The position numbers were made by a program, and so were the translations under genes. From positions 62,001 to 126,000 of the forward strand of contig JAJDTB010000039.1 in assembly GCA_022827345.1 (NCBI GenBank): DNA of 64,000 bases, written 5' to 3'. Position 1 is the stretch's first letter. Each line of letters starts with the position of its first letter. The stretch comes from Gemmatimonadota bacterium. Its GTDB lineage: Bacteria; Gemmatimonadota; Gemmatimonadetes; Longimicrobiales; Gaopeijiaceae. The notes under the pieces are model-generated. The model was given only the letters and a program-made list of their open reading frames with translations. It was not told the origin of the DNA and made no database searches. Below are positions 25,604 to 35,230 of this stretch, piece after piece.

Positions 25604-26857
25604 TTACGGTCCCAGCGCCCCGATCGGAATCACGCCCACGCCGTCGGGGCGCATGTACCCGTAGCCGTCGTGGACGATCACGGCGAGCGCCGAAGGCTCA
25701 CCGCACCTGTCCGTGTCCACGCGGTCCGCGAACTTGAGGAGCGACCTGGCGGCGTCGTCGATCCGGTGGGTGCCCAGCTTGACCTCGAAGGCGGCCCAGC
25801 GGTTGAAGCCCGCGTCCACGATCGCATCGACTTCGAGGCCGGTGTTGTCCCGGTAGTGGTAGACGTCCGCATCCATCGCCTGGGCGTACACCCGCAGGTC
25901 TCGCACCACCATCGATTCGAACAGGAAGCCGAACCACGCCACGTCGTGGATGAGGCGCTCGGGATCCGCTCCCAGAGCCGCCGCGGCCAGGGAAGGGTCG
26001 ACGAAGTGCCGCCGGGGCGACATCCTGAGCCGTGAGCGCGACCGCAGGTGCGGCGCCCAGGGCGGCTGGTCCTCGACAAGCATGAGGCGCTCGAGCGCGG
26101 TCATGTAGTTGCGCGCGGTGCGGTCCGTGGGTGGTGGCTCCGGTCCCGCCAGGTCCGCGGCGATCGTCGCGAGGGACGCGCAGGTCGCCACATTGCGGGC
26201 CAGCGACTGCATCAGCCGCTGCACCCGTCCCGGATCGTGCTTCACCCCGTTGACCCGCTCGACATCGACGCGGCAGACTTCGGCCAGGTAGTCGCGGTTG
26301 GCGCGCATCGCCTCGGCGCTTGAACTGCCCAGGTGGCCGGGCCAGCCGCCCACGCAAACGAATCGGGCCAGGTCGCGAAGGGCGAGACGGGCCTCGCAAC
26401 CGGATATGCCTTCGCACCCCAGCACGCTTCGGAGCGAGATCGCTCCCGTCGAGTGCCCAAGCTCGAAAAGCGACATCGGCCGCAGCCGAAGGCGGCTGAA
26501 GCGCCCCGCGCCCGAGTGTCGCGTCACATCGTCGCGCGGCACCGCGGACCCCGTCAGAATGAACTGACCCTTCGACTGCCGGTCGTCGACCGCCCTGCGG
26601 ACATGGTTCCACACCTGGGGCTCCAACTGCCATTCGTCGATCAGGCGCGGAGTCTCGCCGACCAGCAGTTCCGAGGGTTCGAGCCTGGCAAGACGCCGAG
26701 CCTGGTCATCCACGTCCAGAAGCACCTCGCTGCGCGCAAACTGGCGGGCGGTCCACGTCTTGCCGCTTGCGCGCGGACCCTCGATCACGACGGCCCCGGC
26801 CGACGCGAGGCGCTCGGCCAGTTCGTGGTCGGCGAGACGAGGTCGATAGCGTGGCAT
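25604..26857 (-). CDS. AAA ATPase with DUF4143 domain
   Basis: A 417-residue protein. Walker A is GPRASGKT (residues 27-34) and a Walker B-like RLIDEWQ lies near 93. The second half is DUF4143, with a PD-(D/E)XK-like pattern GLEVDAIVD...WAAFEVK near residues 350-370. Such proteins are widespread, patchily distributed and of unknown role; some are near toxin-antitoxin or mobile genes. It is convergent with the orphan AbrB antitoxin. Upstream direct repeats with TTGCAAATCC may belong to its promoter. Confidence 0.85.
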   Translation of the reverse strand: MPRYRPRLADHELAERLASAGAVVIEGPRASGKTWTARQFARSEVLLDVDDQARRLARLEPSELLVGETPRLIDEWQLEPQVWNHVRRAVDDRQSKGQFILTGSAVPRDDVTRHSGAGRFSRLRLRPMSLFELGHSTGAISLRSVLGCEGISGCEARLALRDLARFVCVGGWPGHLGSSSAEAMRANRDYLAEVCRVDVERVNGVKHDPGRVQRLMQSLARNVATCASLATIAADLAGPEPPPTDRTARNYMTALERLMLVEDQPPWAPHLRSRSRLRMSPRRHFVDPSLAAAALGADPERLIHDVAWFGFLFESMVVRDLRVYAQAMDADVYHYRDNTGLEVDAIVDAGFNRWAAFEVKLGTHRIDDAARSLLKFADRVDTDRCGEPSALAVIVHDGYGYMRPDGVGVIPIGALGP

Positions 26858-27067
26858 GGTCGGGGACGCGGACGGGCGGGTTCACATGGGGCGGGTCACT
26901 AGTGTAATACCGTCAGAGCAGGATTTGCAACGATTCTATGACTGGATTTGCAATGCTGGCGTTGCAGATCTTGCAACCCACTCACAGCAGAAGTCGCAAT
27001 CCACCACAACACTAAACAATAATGTTTAGTATCTGACCCCGGTCCCCCGGCCGGCGAGGCAAGACCC
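26858..27067 (-). promoter_or_regulatory. AT-richer promoter region of the ATPase, and 3' hairpin of the M1 gene
   Basis: On the minus strand TTGCAAATCC occurs twice, about 32 bp apart (near 26950 and 26920). The copy nearer the gene gives TTGCAA-18 bp-TACACT, an acceptable promoter for the ATPase. At 27011-27030, ACTAAACA and TGTTTAGT form a perfect 8-bp hairpin with an ATAA loop just after the M1 stop: a terminator or an operator. No gene is visible. Confidence 0.45.
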
Positions 27068-28774
27068 CTACCCCCCCGACCCCTCCCGCCCGAACTCCGC
27101 CCTGAACAGCGCCCGCGTCCCCGGATCCAGCCGCACATCCGACGGCTCTTCCGCAACCGGAATCGCAACCCGGCTCGCCTCGCGACCCACCTCCACCCCC
27201 CTCACCGCCACCGGCAGCGCATCCCCGTCCACATACACCCCCACATCCAGCCGCAGCTCGAACCGCCCCACCTCCTGCACCTGCCGCAACTCGACCTCCA
27301 CCGCGCCCGCCCCCGCATCATACCGCCACGACCCCGCCACCCGCGGATTCCCCCCCTGCCGCAGCCACTGGTCGAAGAACCCCTGCAGATCGTCCCCCGA
27401 CACCTCCTCCATCGCCCGCATGAAGTCGTCCGTCGTCGCCGTCCCGTTCAAATAGCGCGCGTAGTACAGCCGGATCCCGGCCCAGAACGCCTCGTCGCCC
27501 AGCCGCTCGCGCAGCATGTGCAGCACCCACGCCCCCTTCTGGTAGGTGGCGATGCTCGTCACGCGGCGCATGTCGTCGAGCCCGTCGTGCACGATCCGGT
27601 AGTCCGGGTTCTCGTCGTACCAGCGCCATACCCGCTCCGCCGCCTCCCGCAGCCCCGCCACGAAATCGTCGCGGCCGTACGCGTGCTCGCGGAACAATAG
27701 CGTGAAGTAGGTCGCGAACCCCTCGCTCAGCCACACATCGTCCCACTCGGACTCGGTCACCGCGTTGCCGAACCACTGATGCGCGATCTCGTGGATGATC
27801 ACGTTCCGCCAGCGCACCGACCGCTCCCCCGTCACCGAGTTCTCGCCGTACATCAGCGCGGTCGCCGCCTCCATCCCCCCGCCCGTCGCCGGCGACGTGA
27901 TGTTCGCCAGCTTCTCGTACGCGAACGGCCCCACGTACTCGTCGTAGAAGTGCAGCGCCTCGATCGTCGGCACCGCGAAGTCGTAAAACCCCGCATCGCG
28001 GTCGCGCGCGTACACCCAGGTCTGCACCGGCAGCCCCTTGAACTCGCCCAGGTGCTGCACCGCGAACCGGGCCACGCCCACCACGTACAGCCACGGCGAG
28101 ATCGGCACCGACTGCCGCCAGTGCGTCAGCCGCATCCCGCCCTCCAGATCCGTCTCCTCGACCAGCCGCCCGTTCGACACCACCTGATAGTGCGCCGGCG
28201 CCGTCACGACGAACTCGCACGTCGCCTTGTCGCCGATATGATCGACCGTCGGCAGCCAGTTGCGCGCGCGATTCGGCCAGTTGTCGCTGAAGAAGGTGCG
28301 TTCGCCGTACTTGTTGGGCCCGATCCGCAGCCCGGAGGCGGGGACGCCGCCGTAGTCGACGGTGAAGACCGCGCGGTCGCCGGCGCGTCCGGCCTCGGCA
28401 AGGCGGACGGTGAGGAGGTCGTCTTCGTGGGTGAACGCCAGCCGCCGGCCGTCAGCGGACGTAACCGCGGTGACATGCATCCCGGCAGCCCCAGCCTCGC
28501 CGCCGGAAGCACCGCCGCGCCCGATCAGGTCGAGCGGCACCTCGGCGACGCCGTCTTCCGTGAAGCGCAGGGTCACGGTGGTCCGCCCCGCGATCTCGTC
28601 CGTGTCGTCGCGCAGCGTGAGTTCGAAGCGGTAGGCCTCGATGTCGATGCCGGGGCGGGAAGGGGCGTCCTGCGCGGCGAGGGCAGCCGCGCCGAGCTGG
28701 GCACTCGCCAGCAGAAACGCCAGGAGGAGGGGGATGAAGGGCGGCGTGAGCCGTTCGGTGCGGTCGCCGTGCAT
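27068..28774 (-). CDS. M1 family aminopeptidase, exported
   Basis: A 568-residue zinc aminopeptidase with signal peptide (about 1-35). HEIAHQWFGN at residues 328-337 and WLSEGFATYFT about 18 residues later supply the HExxH-x18-E zinc site. The substrate-binding GxMEN is changed to GGMEAAT, keeping the Glu but not the Asn. The start at 28774 has a GGAGGC site. The protein lacks the long C-terminal ERAP-like domain of PepN, giving a compact form common in Bacteroidota and Gemmatimonadota. It should cleave N-terminal residues from peptides in the periplasm. Divergent from the hexapeptide-repeat gene. Confidence 0.9.
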   Translation of the reverse strand: MHGDRTERLTPPFIPLLLAFLLASAQLGAAALAAQDAPSRPGIDIEAYRFELTLRDDTDEIAGRTTVTLRFTEDGVAEVPLDLIGRGGASGGEAGAAGMHVTAVTSADGRRLAFTHEDDLLTVRLAEAGRAGDRAVFTVDYGGVPASGLRIGPNKYGERTFFSDNWPNRARNWLPTVDHIGDKATCEFVVTAPAHYQVVSNGRLVEETDLEGGMRLTHWRQSVPISPWLYVVGVARFAVQHLGEFKGLPVQTWVYARDRDAGFYDFAVPTIEALHFYDEYVGPFAYEKLANITSPATGGGMEAATALMYGENSVTGERSVRWRNVIIHEIAHQWFGNAVTESEWDDVWLSEGFATYFTLLFREHAYGRDDFVAGLREAAERVWRWYDENPDYRIVHDGLDDMRRVTSIATYQKGAWVLHMLRERLGDEAFWAGIRLYYARYLNGTATTDDFMRAMEEVSGDDLQGFFDQWLRQGGNPRVAGSWRYDAGAGAVEVELRQVQEVGRFELRLDVGVYVDGDALPVAVRGVEVGREASRVAIPVAEEPSDVRLDPGTRALFRAEFGREGSGG

Positions 28775-28978
28775 GGGGGCCTCCGTTCGGTGGACGGGAG
28801 CGGGAAGATGCCCGCGGCGGCCCGGCCAGGCAACCGGCTCCACCCGGGCGATTCCACCGTACCCCCCGTTTGAGAGGCGCGACTGGCCGCCCTCTCTCTC
28901 TACCGTTGCGCATTCGACGGATCCCCCCACGGCGACAGACCGGTAATCCCGCGACGGCAGACGCACCAGAGACGCCAG

Positions 28979-29563
28979 ATGACAGACAAGATCGACAGGA
29001 CTGCGACGGTTCATCCGTCGGCGCACATCGGCGCGCAGGCCAGCGTCGATCCTGGGGCCATGGTCGGGTATCACGCCACGGTTGGAAAAGGGGCCAGGGT
29101 CGCGGAGGACGCCATCGTGCGGGTGCGCGGCGTCGTGCGCGCCTACGCCGTGCTGGGCGAGGGCTCCATCGTCGGTCCGCACGCCGACATCCACGCCGAG
29201 GCCGTCATCGAGGACAACGTGACCATCGGCAGCCGGGTCAGGATCGGCCGCGGCGCCGTCGTGGGGCGGCAGTGCTCGATCGAATCCCATGTCCACATCG
29301 AGGACGGGGTCCGGATCGGCCAGCGGTCGCACATCGGGCGGGGCGCGCTCATCGACCGCGACGCCGTCCTGGGGCAGAGGGTGACGGTCGGGCCGCGGGC
29401 CATGGTCGGAGCCGGCACGCTCCTCAGCAAGCGGGCGAGCGTCGCCTCGGAAGCGACCGTCGGCGCCGGCGCGCGAATCGGCGCCAACGCCCGGATCGCC
29501 GTGCGCGCCAATGTGCCCCTCGGCAGGACCGTGCCCGCCAACACGAAGTTCTCGGGATCATGA
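28979..29563 (+). CDS. hexapeptide-repeat (left-handed beta-helix) protein
   Basis: A 194-residue protein consisting almost wholly of [LIV]-x4 hexapeptide repeats (AHIGAQASVDPGAMVG, VTIGSRVRIGRGAVVG, ATVGAGARIGANARI), enough for about ten coils of a left-handed beta-helix. It has no loop, catalytic His or C-terminal helix that would identify an acyltransferase or carbonic anhydrase, and no signal peptide. It may be a gamma-class-like scaffold or an acyltransferase relative; function unknown. It is monocistronic. Confidence 0.75.
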   Translation: MTDKIDRTATVHPSAHIGAQASVDPGAMVGYHATVGKGARVAEDAIVRVRGVVRAYAVLGEGSIVGPHADIHAEAVIEDNVTIGSRVRIGRGAVVGRQCSIESHVHIEDGVRIGQRSHIGRGALIDRDAVLGQRVTVGPRAMVGAGTLLSKRASVASEATVGAGARIGANARIAVRANVPLGRTVPANTKFSGS

Positions 29564-29722
29564 CCGCGGCGGCCCCGGACGTTCGCCAGGCAGTCACCCC
29601 TCCACCCCCGGACCTTTGCAACCCCTTCCGATCGAGGCTTTCTGTCTGTTCATGCGGCCGTCGAAACCACGAAGGGAACCGGCGGGAGGAGGGGCCTTCG
29701 CGCATCCGGCTGCGCCTGCGGG

Positions 29723-29742
29723 CGGGCGGGCCGGCCCGCCCG
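29723..29742. repeat. 20-bp perfect GC palindrome
   Basis: A fully self-complementary run of G and C between the hexapeptide gene and the giant-lipoprotein promoter. It might terminate transcription from the left or be a protein-binding site. The rest of 29564-29886 shows no gene. Confidence 0.35.
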
Positions 29743-29886
29743 AATCGCCGAGCGTACGAGAATCCGTGCTTTGGTCGGTTTTCTGGACGGAAACGACTCG
29801 TGCTTGCCTCCGGAAATCGGCTGCGGTTCCTGCGAGTTACCCGCAGAGGTCGGCATTGGTTCCTGAAGGAACACGGACGGCATTCG

Positions 29887-29901
29887 TGGCACGTATATTG
29901 C
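29887..29901 (+). promoter_or_regulatory. sigma-54-like promoter of the giant lipoprotein gene
   Basis: TGGCAC, five bases (GTATA), then TTGC matches the -24/-12 consensus of RpoN promoters (TGGCAC-N5-TTGC) exactly. It lies about 160 bp before the start codon in the right orientation, with a structured leader between. No enhancer-binding protein gene is in the window. Confidence 0.5.
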
Positions 29902-29919
29902 GGTTAGGCAGCGCGGATC

Positions 29920-30061
29920 GCGGGAATCTCTAGTCCCGCACCCATGACCGCTCCGCACGGGAGCGACGAAAACCAGTTGTGTTTCCGGCTCGGTCATGGG
30001 GGATATCCGGTCCATGTCCGGGCTTTCAATCCCACATCCGAGAAAGGATGAACCCGGACAT
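29920..30061 (+). promoter_or_regulatory. structured 5' leader of the giant lipoprotein gene
   Basis: Three perfect stems occur in order. GCGGGA (29920-29925) pairs with TCCCGC (29934-29939). CCCATGACCG (29941-29950) pairs with CGGTCATGGG (29991-30000), enclosing a small CTCC/GGAG hairpin. ATGTCCGGG (30014-30022) pairs with CCCGGACAT (30053-30061). The last stem puts the ribosome site (AGAAAGG, 30041-30047) in its loop and the likely start codon in its 3' arm. It matches no riboswitch class I recognise. Confidence 0.55.
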
Positions 30062-33000
30062 GAAAAGACTCAAGATACTTGCGGCAATCGCCGTGCTTGG
30101 GATCCCGCTCGCTGCCTGTGAGGAGGCGACTCCTCCACCGCCGGTCGGTTCGATCGTCGGTACGGTATCGATCGAGGGGACGGGTATCGACGGGGTATCC
30201 GTCAACCTGAGCAACGGCACCTCCACCACCACTGCAGCTGGCGGCAGCTACCGCTTCGACAATGTCGAGGGCGGGGCGTACACCGTCACCATCAGCGGCT
30301 TCCCGTCGGACGCCACGTTCGACGCGACCTCGGCCGCTGTGACCATCGCGTCGGCTGGCCAGAGCGTCACCGTCAACTTCTCCGGCGCGTACATCCGTAC
30401 CGCCAGCGTGATGGGGTCGGTCACGGTCGAAAACATGGGCCTGCCCGGCGTCACGGTTACGCTCACCGGCGTATCCGGCGCGACGGCCACCACCGACGAC
30501 ACCGGCCAGTACGCCTTCACCGGTCTCCGGATGGGCGCCTACTCGGTTGAGATCTCGGGCTTCGACAATGACGAGGTCGGCTTCTCCAACACCGCCGCAT
30601 CGGTGACGGTCGGCGTGGGCGAGTCCAGGATCATCAGCTTCGACGGCACCTACCTCCGCACGGCCGGCATCATGGGCCGGGTCAGCGTCGAGGGCGAGGG
30701 CCTCGAGGGCGTCACGGTCAGCCTGGCAGGCGGGCCGGACAACGCCGACATGACGACCATGACCGACGCCGCGGGCCAGTACAGCTTCGCGAAGCTGCGC
30801 GCCGGCGACTACGCGGTCGGCATTTCGGGCTACGACACCGACGACTACGAGTTCGAGGTCACGTCGCAGAACGTGACGGTCGCGCTGGGCGAGACGGCGA
30901 ACGTGCCCTTCGAGGGCGTCCTGCTTCGCACCTCCGGCATCAGCGGCCGGGTGAGCGTCGAGGGCATGGGCCTCGAGGACATCGCGGTCACGCTAACGGC
31001 CGAGGGCGTCGACACCATGACGGCCATGACCGACGTGGGCGGCCTGTACGCCTTCGCGGGTCTCGCGGTCGGCGACTACAACGTCGCGATCGAGGTCGAG
31101 AGCGAAGCCTACGTCTTCGAGACGATGGCCATGGACGTCACCGTCGGCGACGACGAGACGGCGATCGTGAACTTCGAGGGCATGCACGCCCGCACGGCGA
31201 GCGTCTCCGGCATGCTCTTCATCGACGAACTGATGAAGAACGACATGTACGACGAGGGCGAGGAAGCCCTCCCGCACGCCGGCGTTCCGGTGGTGCTGGT
31301 GGGCCCCGGCGTCAACGACCAGATGCCGAGCGTGACGAACGAGATGGGCCAGTTCGCGTTCACAGGCCTCAAGGCCGGCGACTTCCAGCTGGTGGTACCG
31401 GTCACCGAGCCGATGGGCGACTTCGCCTACGGCGGTTCCGCGACCGGCTACACCCTCTCGGTTGGAGTGGGCGAAGCCGTCATGCAGAACATTCCGATCG
31501 ACATCACCCACACCACCGTCCACTTCGGCGTCACGCTGAAGGCCGACAGCGTGCGCGGCATGCCGCTTCCGGGTGCCGTCGTCACGCTCTACGCGGACGC
31601 GATGGGCGAGACCAAGGTCGGCGAGGACACCACCATGGTCAACGAAGAGACCATGCACGCCGCGGCGTCGATCCGCGTCGCGCGCGCCGGCACGACCGGC
31701 AACATGGTCTACGCGAGCGTCTCCGCGGAGGGCTACCACGTGGCCGACGGCATGACGGCCGTCATGTGGGATCCGCAGAAGACCCATACCATGGCCGCGA
31801 ACGACAACGACATCCTCAACCTGAGCGTCGATCTGGCATTCAGCGGCACCACGGTCACCACCGAGTACGGTGGCGGCGATGCGCTCGCAGGCTGGGCCAT
31901 CACCGTCGTGGAAGGCGACTCCGCAACGGCGGATACGCTGGACGCCGACGGCATGGGAGCCCTCCAGACGACCGCCGCTTCCGTTCCGATGACCTACACC
32001 ATCTCGGTCGACACCATCCAGGTCGATTCGCTGGATGGTGGCGAGAAGTTCGAGGCAACGGCGGTGACCTACACGCACACCGGCCTAATGCTCGCCGGTA
32101 CGGTCGACGCCGGTACGATGGAGGCGACCTACACGACCCAGTCGCTCAAGGTCGGCGTGCACCACGAACTCGACCAGGTCATGGGCTATACGGGCAACGT
32201 CCTGGACGGCGACGTGAGAGACGACGGTACGGTGGTCGATCTCGGGATCCGCTACATCGACGTCAACGGACGCTCCCGTGCGTTCACGACGAAGGAGTGG
32301 GATGCGGGCAAGAACACCAGCTTCAAGGACGGTGTGACGACCTTCGCCCACTTGCCGGCCGATGCAAACATCGTCGTCCAGGCTTCTGTTTCGGATACCC
32401 TGGACGTCATGCTCCTCGAGCCCGACGAGCTTGCGGCCTACACGGACATGGAAGCCAGCGGAATTGTCGGAGGCGCGTTCGGCGACATGGGTGGCTTCAG
32501 CCATACGGTGTCGCTCTGCCCGCTGCAGGCCGTCGACCCGACCGCCCAGGACTACGGCGAGTGCTCGTCGTTCGCCTACGTGAGCACGTACACCGTGACT
32601 GGGCTGGTTTGGAAGAACGAGGTCCTGTTGAGCGACGATGACGCCAATGACGACGGCTTCAAGATGGGTGAGAAGGGCGATGATGGTCCCACCTTCGTAC
32701 CCGGGATTGCGGTCAGCCTGGATCCGGTCGAGGGCAAGAACCTCGCGGGTGGGCAGCAGGCCTTCACCACGCTGGCGAAGGCGAACCCCAAGACCGACCA
32801 TCCCGACGATACCCATCATTTCCAGTTCGCCGACATCGCCTCGGGCGTCTACAAGCTCACCATTCCGGACGGATGGCGGGCGAGGATGGGCGCCGATTTG
32901 ACCGAGATCAAGGGTGCCGAGGGCGCCGCAGACGCGGTCGCCAACGCGCTCAACCCGCTGGGTGGCGATCTCGGAATCGACATTACGCCTACGACGACGA

Positions 33001-34622
33001 CCGTCTATGGCTACGTGCGGGACTCCGACGGTTTCCCTGTGGAAGACGTGACCGTGACCGCCAACGGTGTTGCAGCGACGACCGACGTACACGGCCGGTA
33101 CATCGCGGAGTACGTCCCCTCGGCGACCAACAAGCGTGGCGAGGCAGCGAACACAAACACCATCGCTGTTGGGACCACCCACAAAAGCAGTGCGAAGACA
33201 GATACCGTCTTTGGCTTTGTCGCAAACTACCGACACCGGGCGGATGTCGAGATTTCGGGCGCAGGCGAGACCGCCTCGATCAGCGGTACGGTCACCGCAT
33301 CCGGCAGCGGCGCTCCGATCTCCGGTGTGCGGATCATGGTGGAGGGCCTGCAGAAGAGCAGCTTCAACGCCAAGGTGCCGCCTACTGCGGCCGCGAACAA
33401 CGCCCTCGTGACGGGAGCCGATGGCAGCTACACGGCAGTCATCGAAGCCAAGGAGCTAGGCGAGAGCGTGGAAGTGACAGTGTCGAAGGACGGCATGAGC
33501 TTCGCGCCTGCGACGCTGTCTGTTCCGGCCCACGGAGGTGCCGAGATCTCGGGCATCGACTTCACCGGCTTCCTGCACGCCAGGATTTCGGGCAGGGTGA
33601 AGGGTCCGGACGGCAGCGCCCTGGGTGGCGTTATGGTCAAGGCCACGAACGCGATCGAAGGCGCAGCCGGCGGCGAAGCCACCACCACCTCCAATGCGAG
33701 AGGCACCTTCGTGCTCAGCGTGCCCTTCGGCACGTACACGATCACGGCCGAGAAGGATAACTACACCTTCTCGTACCCGCTCAGTGGGAATACGGTGAGC
33801 ACCGCTCCGGGTCAGACTGTCGACTTCGGCAACATCCAGGCCATGACGTTCGGAGCCCTGAACGTCCAGGCGGTACGTCAGCGCACGGCGCAAGATGCCA
33901 ACACCGACGCGGACGAGACCGAGAGACTCGACGGGAACATCCGGGTGAGATGGAGTGGTAACGACTCTACCGCAGTACCTGCGGGGTACGACGAAGTCGC
34001 CTACCTGGTCGAGCAGGACTACGCCGCCTCCGGCACCTTCGTGGACGCCAGCGCCTCGCTGGTCACCGACTCGACGAGGGTGTCGACGTTCGCCTCTCCG
34101 GGCGACACCGCCTTCATGGTTCGGATCACGGCCACGGCCACCGACATCGACAACAGTGGACCCGGTGGCACCACGCTCGATCCCATCGTGATCAACTCCG
34201 CTGAGGTTACGGTTGCGGCAATCGATCCGTCGGCCAGCGGCGTCACTGCGACGCGTGTTGCCGACACCATCAGCGCGAGCTGGAACGCTGTGACGCATGA
34301 CAACTCGCAGTTCCGGGTTGTCGCTCAGATGAGTGTCGCCCAGCTGGGTGGGTCGACGGTTTGGGTGGTCCTGAACGGCGCCACCGCGATCGACGACATC
34401 GTTAGGGACTTCAGCCTGCCGATTCCGGACGACTACTCAACGGCACATCCGGTTATCGGCGGTGCATCGGTCACCATCACCGCGGCCGACCTCAACGGGG
34501 CCCTCATGGTCCGCGTCGACGCGAGGCAGGATGGCGTTGACGTGGACGACCAGAGCGCCGCCATCTGGCCCGAGGAGCGCCAGGGTACGGCAGTCGCGGT
34601 CGGTGCGAAACCAACGAGCTAA
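30060..34622 (+). CDS. giant modular lipoprotein with repeated carboxypeptidase-regulatory-like/Cna-B-type domains
   Basis: A 1520-residue lipoprotein: signal peptide MKRLKILAAIAVLGIPLAAC with lipobox. The start at 30060 is preferred because AGAAAGG abuts the ATG at 30048 but is 12 nt from 30060. Four near-identical beta-sandwich modules begin at about residues 30, 115, 202 and 293 (pattern GRVSVEGEGLEGVTV...G.YSF..LRAGDY.V.ISG). A SdrD/Cna-B-like module follows at about 380, with further such domains near 980, 1070 and 1175. The C-terminal 260 residues look FnIII-like. The protein is acidic and has no catalytic motif. Probable role: long stalk or scaffold on the outer membrane. Confidence 0.82.
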   Translation: MKRLKILAAIAVLGIPLAACEEATPPPPVGSIVGTVSIEGTGIDGVSVNLSNGTSTTTAAGGSYRFDNVEGGAYTVTISGFPSDATFDATSAAVTIASAGQSVTVNFSGAYIRTASVMGSVTVENMGLPGVTVTLTGVSGATATTDDTGQYAFTGLRMGAYSVEISGFDNDEVGFSNTAASVTVGVGESRIISFDGTYLRTAGIMGRVSVEGEGLEGVTVSLAGGPDNADMTTMTDAAGQYSFAKLRAGDYAVGISGYDTDDYEFEVTSQNVTVALGETANVPFEGVLLRTSGISGRVSVEGMGLEDIAVTLTAEGVDTMTAMTDVGGLYAFAGLAVGDYNVAIEVESEAYVFETMAMDVTVGDDETAIVNFEGMHARTASVSGMLFIDELMKNDMYDEGEEALPHAGVPVVLVGPGVNDQMPSVTNEMGQFAFTGLKAGDFQLVVPVTEPMGDFAYGGSATGYTLSVGVGEAVMQNIPIDITHTTVHFGVTLKADSVRGMPLPGAVVTLYADAMGETKVGEDTTMVNEETMHAAASIRVARAGTTGNMVYASVSAEGYHVADGMTAVMWDPQKTHTMAANDNDILNLSVDLAFSGTTVTTEYGGGDALAGWAITVVEGDSATADTLDADGMGALQTTAASVPMTYTISVDTIQVDSLDGGEKFEATAVTYTHTGLMLAGTVDAGTMEATYTTQSLKVGVHHELDQVMGYTGNVLDGDVRDDGTVVDLGIRYIDVNGRSRAFTTKEWDAGKNTSFKDGVTTFAHLPADANIVVQASVSDTLDVMLLEPDELAAYTDMEASGIVGGAFGDMGGFSHTVSLCPLQAVDPTAQDYGECSSFAYVSTYTVTGLVWKNEVLLSDDDANDDGFKMGEKGDDGPTFVPGIAVSLDPVEGKNLAGGQQAFTTLAKANPKTDHPDDTHHFQFADIASGVYKLTIPDGWRARMGADLTEIKGAEGAADAVANALNPLGGDLGIDITPTTTTVYGYVRDSDGFPVEDVTVTANGVAATTDVHGRYIAEYVPSATNKRGEAANTNTIAVGTTHKSSAKTDTVFGFVANYRHRADVEISGAGETASISGTVTASGSGAPISGVRIMVEGLQKSSFNAKVPPTAAANNALVTGADGSYTAVIEAKELGESVEVTVSKDGMSFAPATLSVPAHGGAEISGIDFTGFLHARISGRVKGPDGSALGGVMVKATNAIEGAAGGEATTTSNARGTFVLSVPFGTYTITAEKDNYTFSYPLSGNTVSTAPGQTVDFGNIQAMTFGALNVQAVRQRTAQDANTDADETERLDGNIRVRWSGNDSTAVPAGYDEVAYLVEQDYAASGTFVDASASLVTDSTRVSTFASPGDTAFMVRITATATDIDNSGPGGTTLDPIVINSAEVTVAAIDPSASGVTATRVADTISASWNAVTHDNSQFRVVAQMSVAQLGGSTVWVVLNGATAIDDIVRDFSLPIPDDYSTAHPVIGGASVTITAADLNGALMVRVDARQDGVDVDDQSAAIWPEERQGTAVAVGAKPTS

Positions 34623-34680
34623 TCACCCTTCAACCCCATCTGGCTGATTCACCAGCCAGGCCGATGGGCCGCAGGACACC

Positions 34681-34714
34681 TCACCCCCCGTCCGGGGATC
34701 CGGGCGGGGGGTGA
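34681..34714 (+). terminator. terminator hairpin after the giant lipoprotein gene
   Basis: 34681-34695 pairs with 34700-34714 (15 bp with one G-U pair) around a GGAT tetraloop, 59 bp after the stop codon. There is no T-run, but the stem is very stable. Confidence 0.6.
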
Positions 34715-34772
34715 GGGGCTTGAGAGCGGTGCACGAACCCGAGATTTCACTTCCCCGGAATTGGATGAAGGC

Positions 34773-35135
34773 ATGTTCGATATCGAAACGCGCATACAGA
34801 TGCGGCACTACCTGGAGCAGGGGCTCAGCAAGACAGCGACCGCAAGGCTTCTGGGGATCAGCAGAAGGACCGTCTACAACTGGATCGACGCGGGTGAGCT
34901 CGAGCGGGATCCCGACGACAGGACGCTCATGTACGGGCCCAGAGCCCCGCGGGCAAAAAAGATCGACCCCTACAGGGGCTACCTCGACCGGCGTCTGACG
35001 GACTACCCGGACCTCACCGCAGCCCGGCTCTACAGGGAAATCCGGCGAGAGGGCTATCCCGGCGGTTACGGCCAGGTCAAGCGCTACGTGCGCGAGCAGC
35101 GCGAAGCGATCCTGAACGGCGGCGCGCCCGACTGA
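34773..35135 (+). pseudogene. IS21-type transposase (IstA) N-terminal fragment
   Basis: A 120-residue frame with the IstA-like N-terminal helix-turn-helix (RIQMRHYLEQGLSKTATARLLGISRRTVYNWI) and the segment before the integrase core (LYREIRREGYPGGYGQVKRYV). The DDE catalytic domain and the IstB ATPase are missing, so it is a truncated remnant, or conceivably a domesticated DNA-binding protein. Start at ATG 34773 with GGATGAAG upstream. It sits in a cluster of other fragments. Confidence 0.7.
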
Positions 35136-35230
35136 GGCCCCGGTGTGGACAGTTCGGAGAGAGTCCGGCTGTCACGATTGAACGCGGCGGCGCCCCCGCG
35201 CCGGATCTCCCGGGTTGCCGCGGCCCGGTC

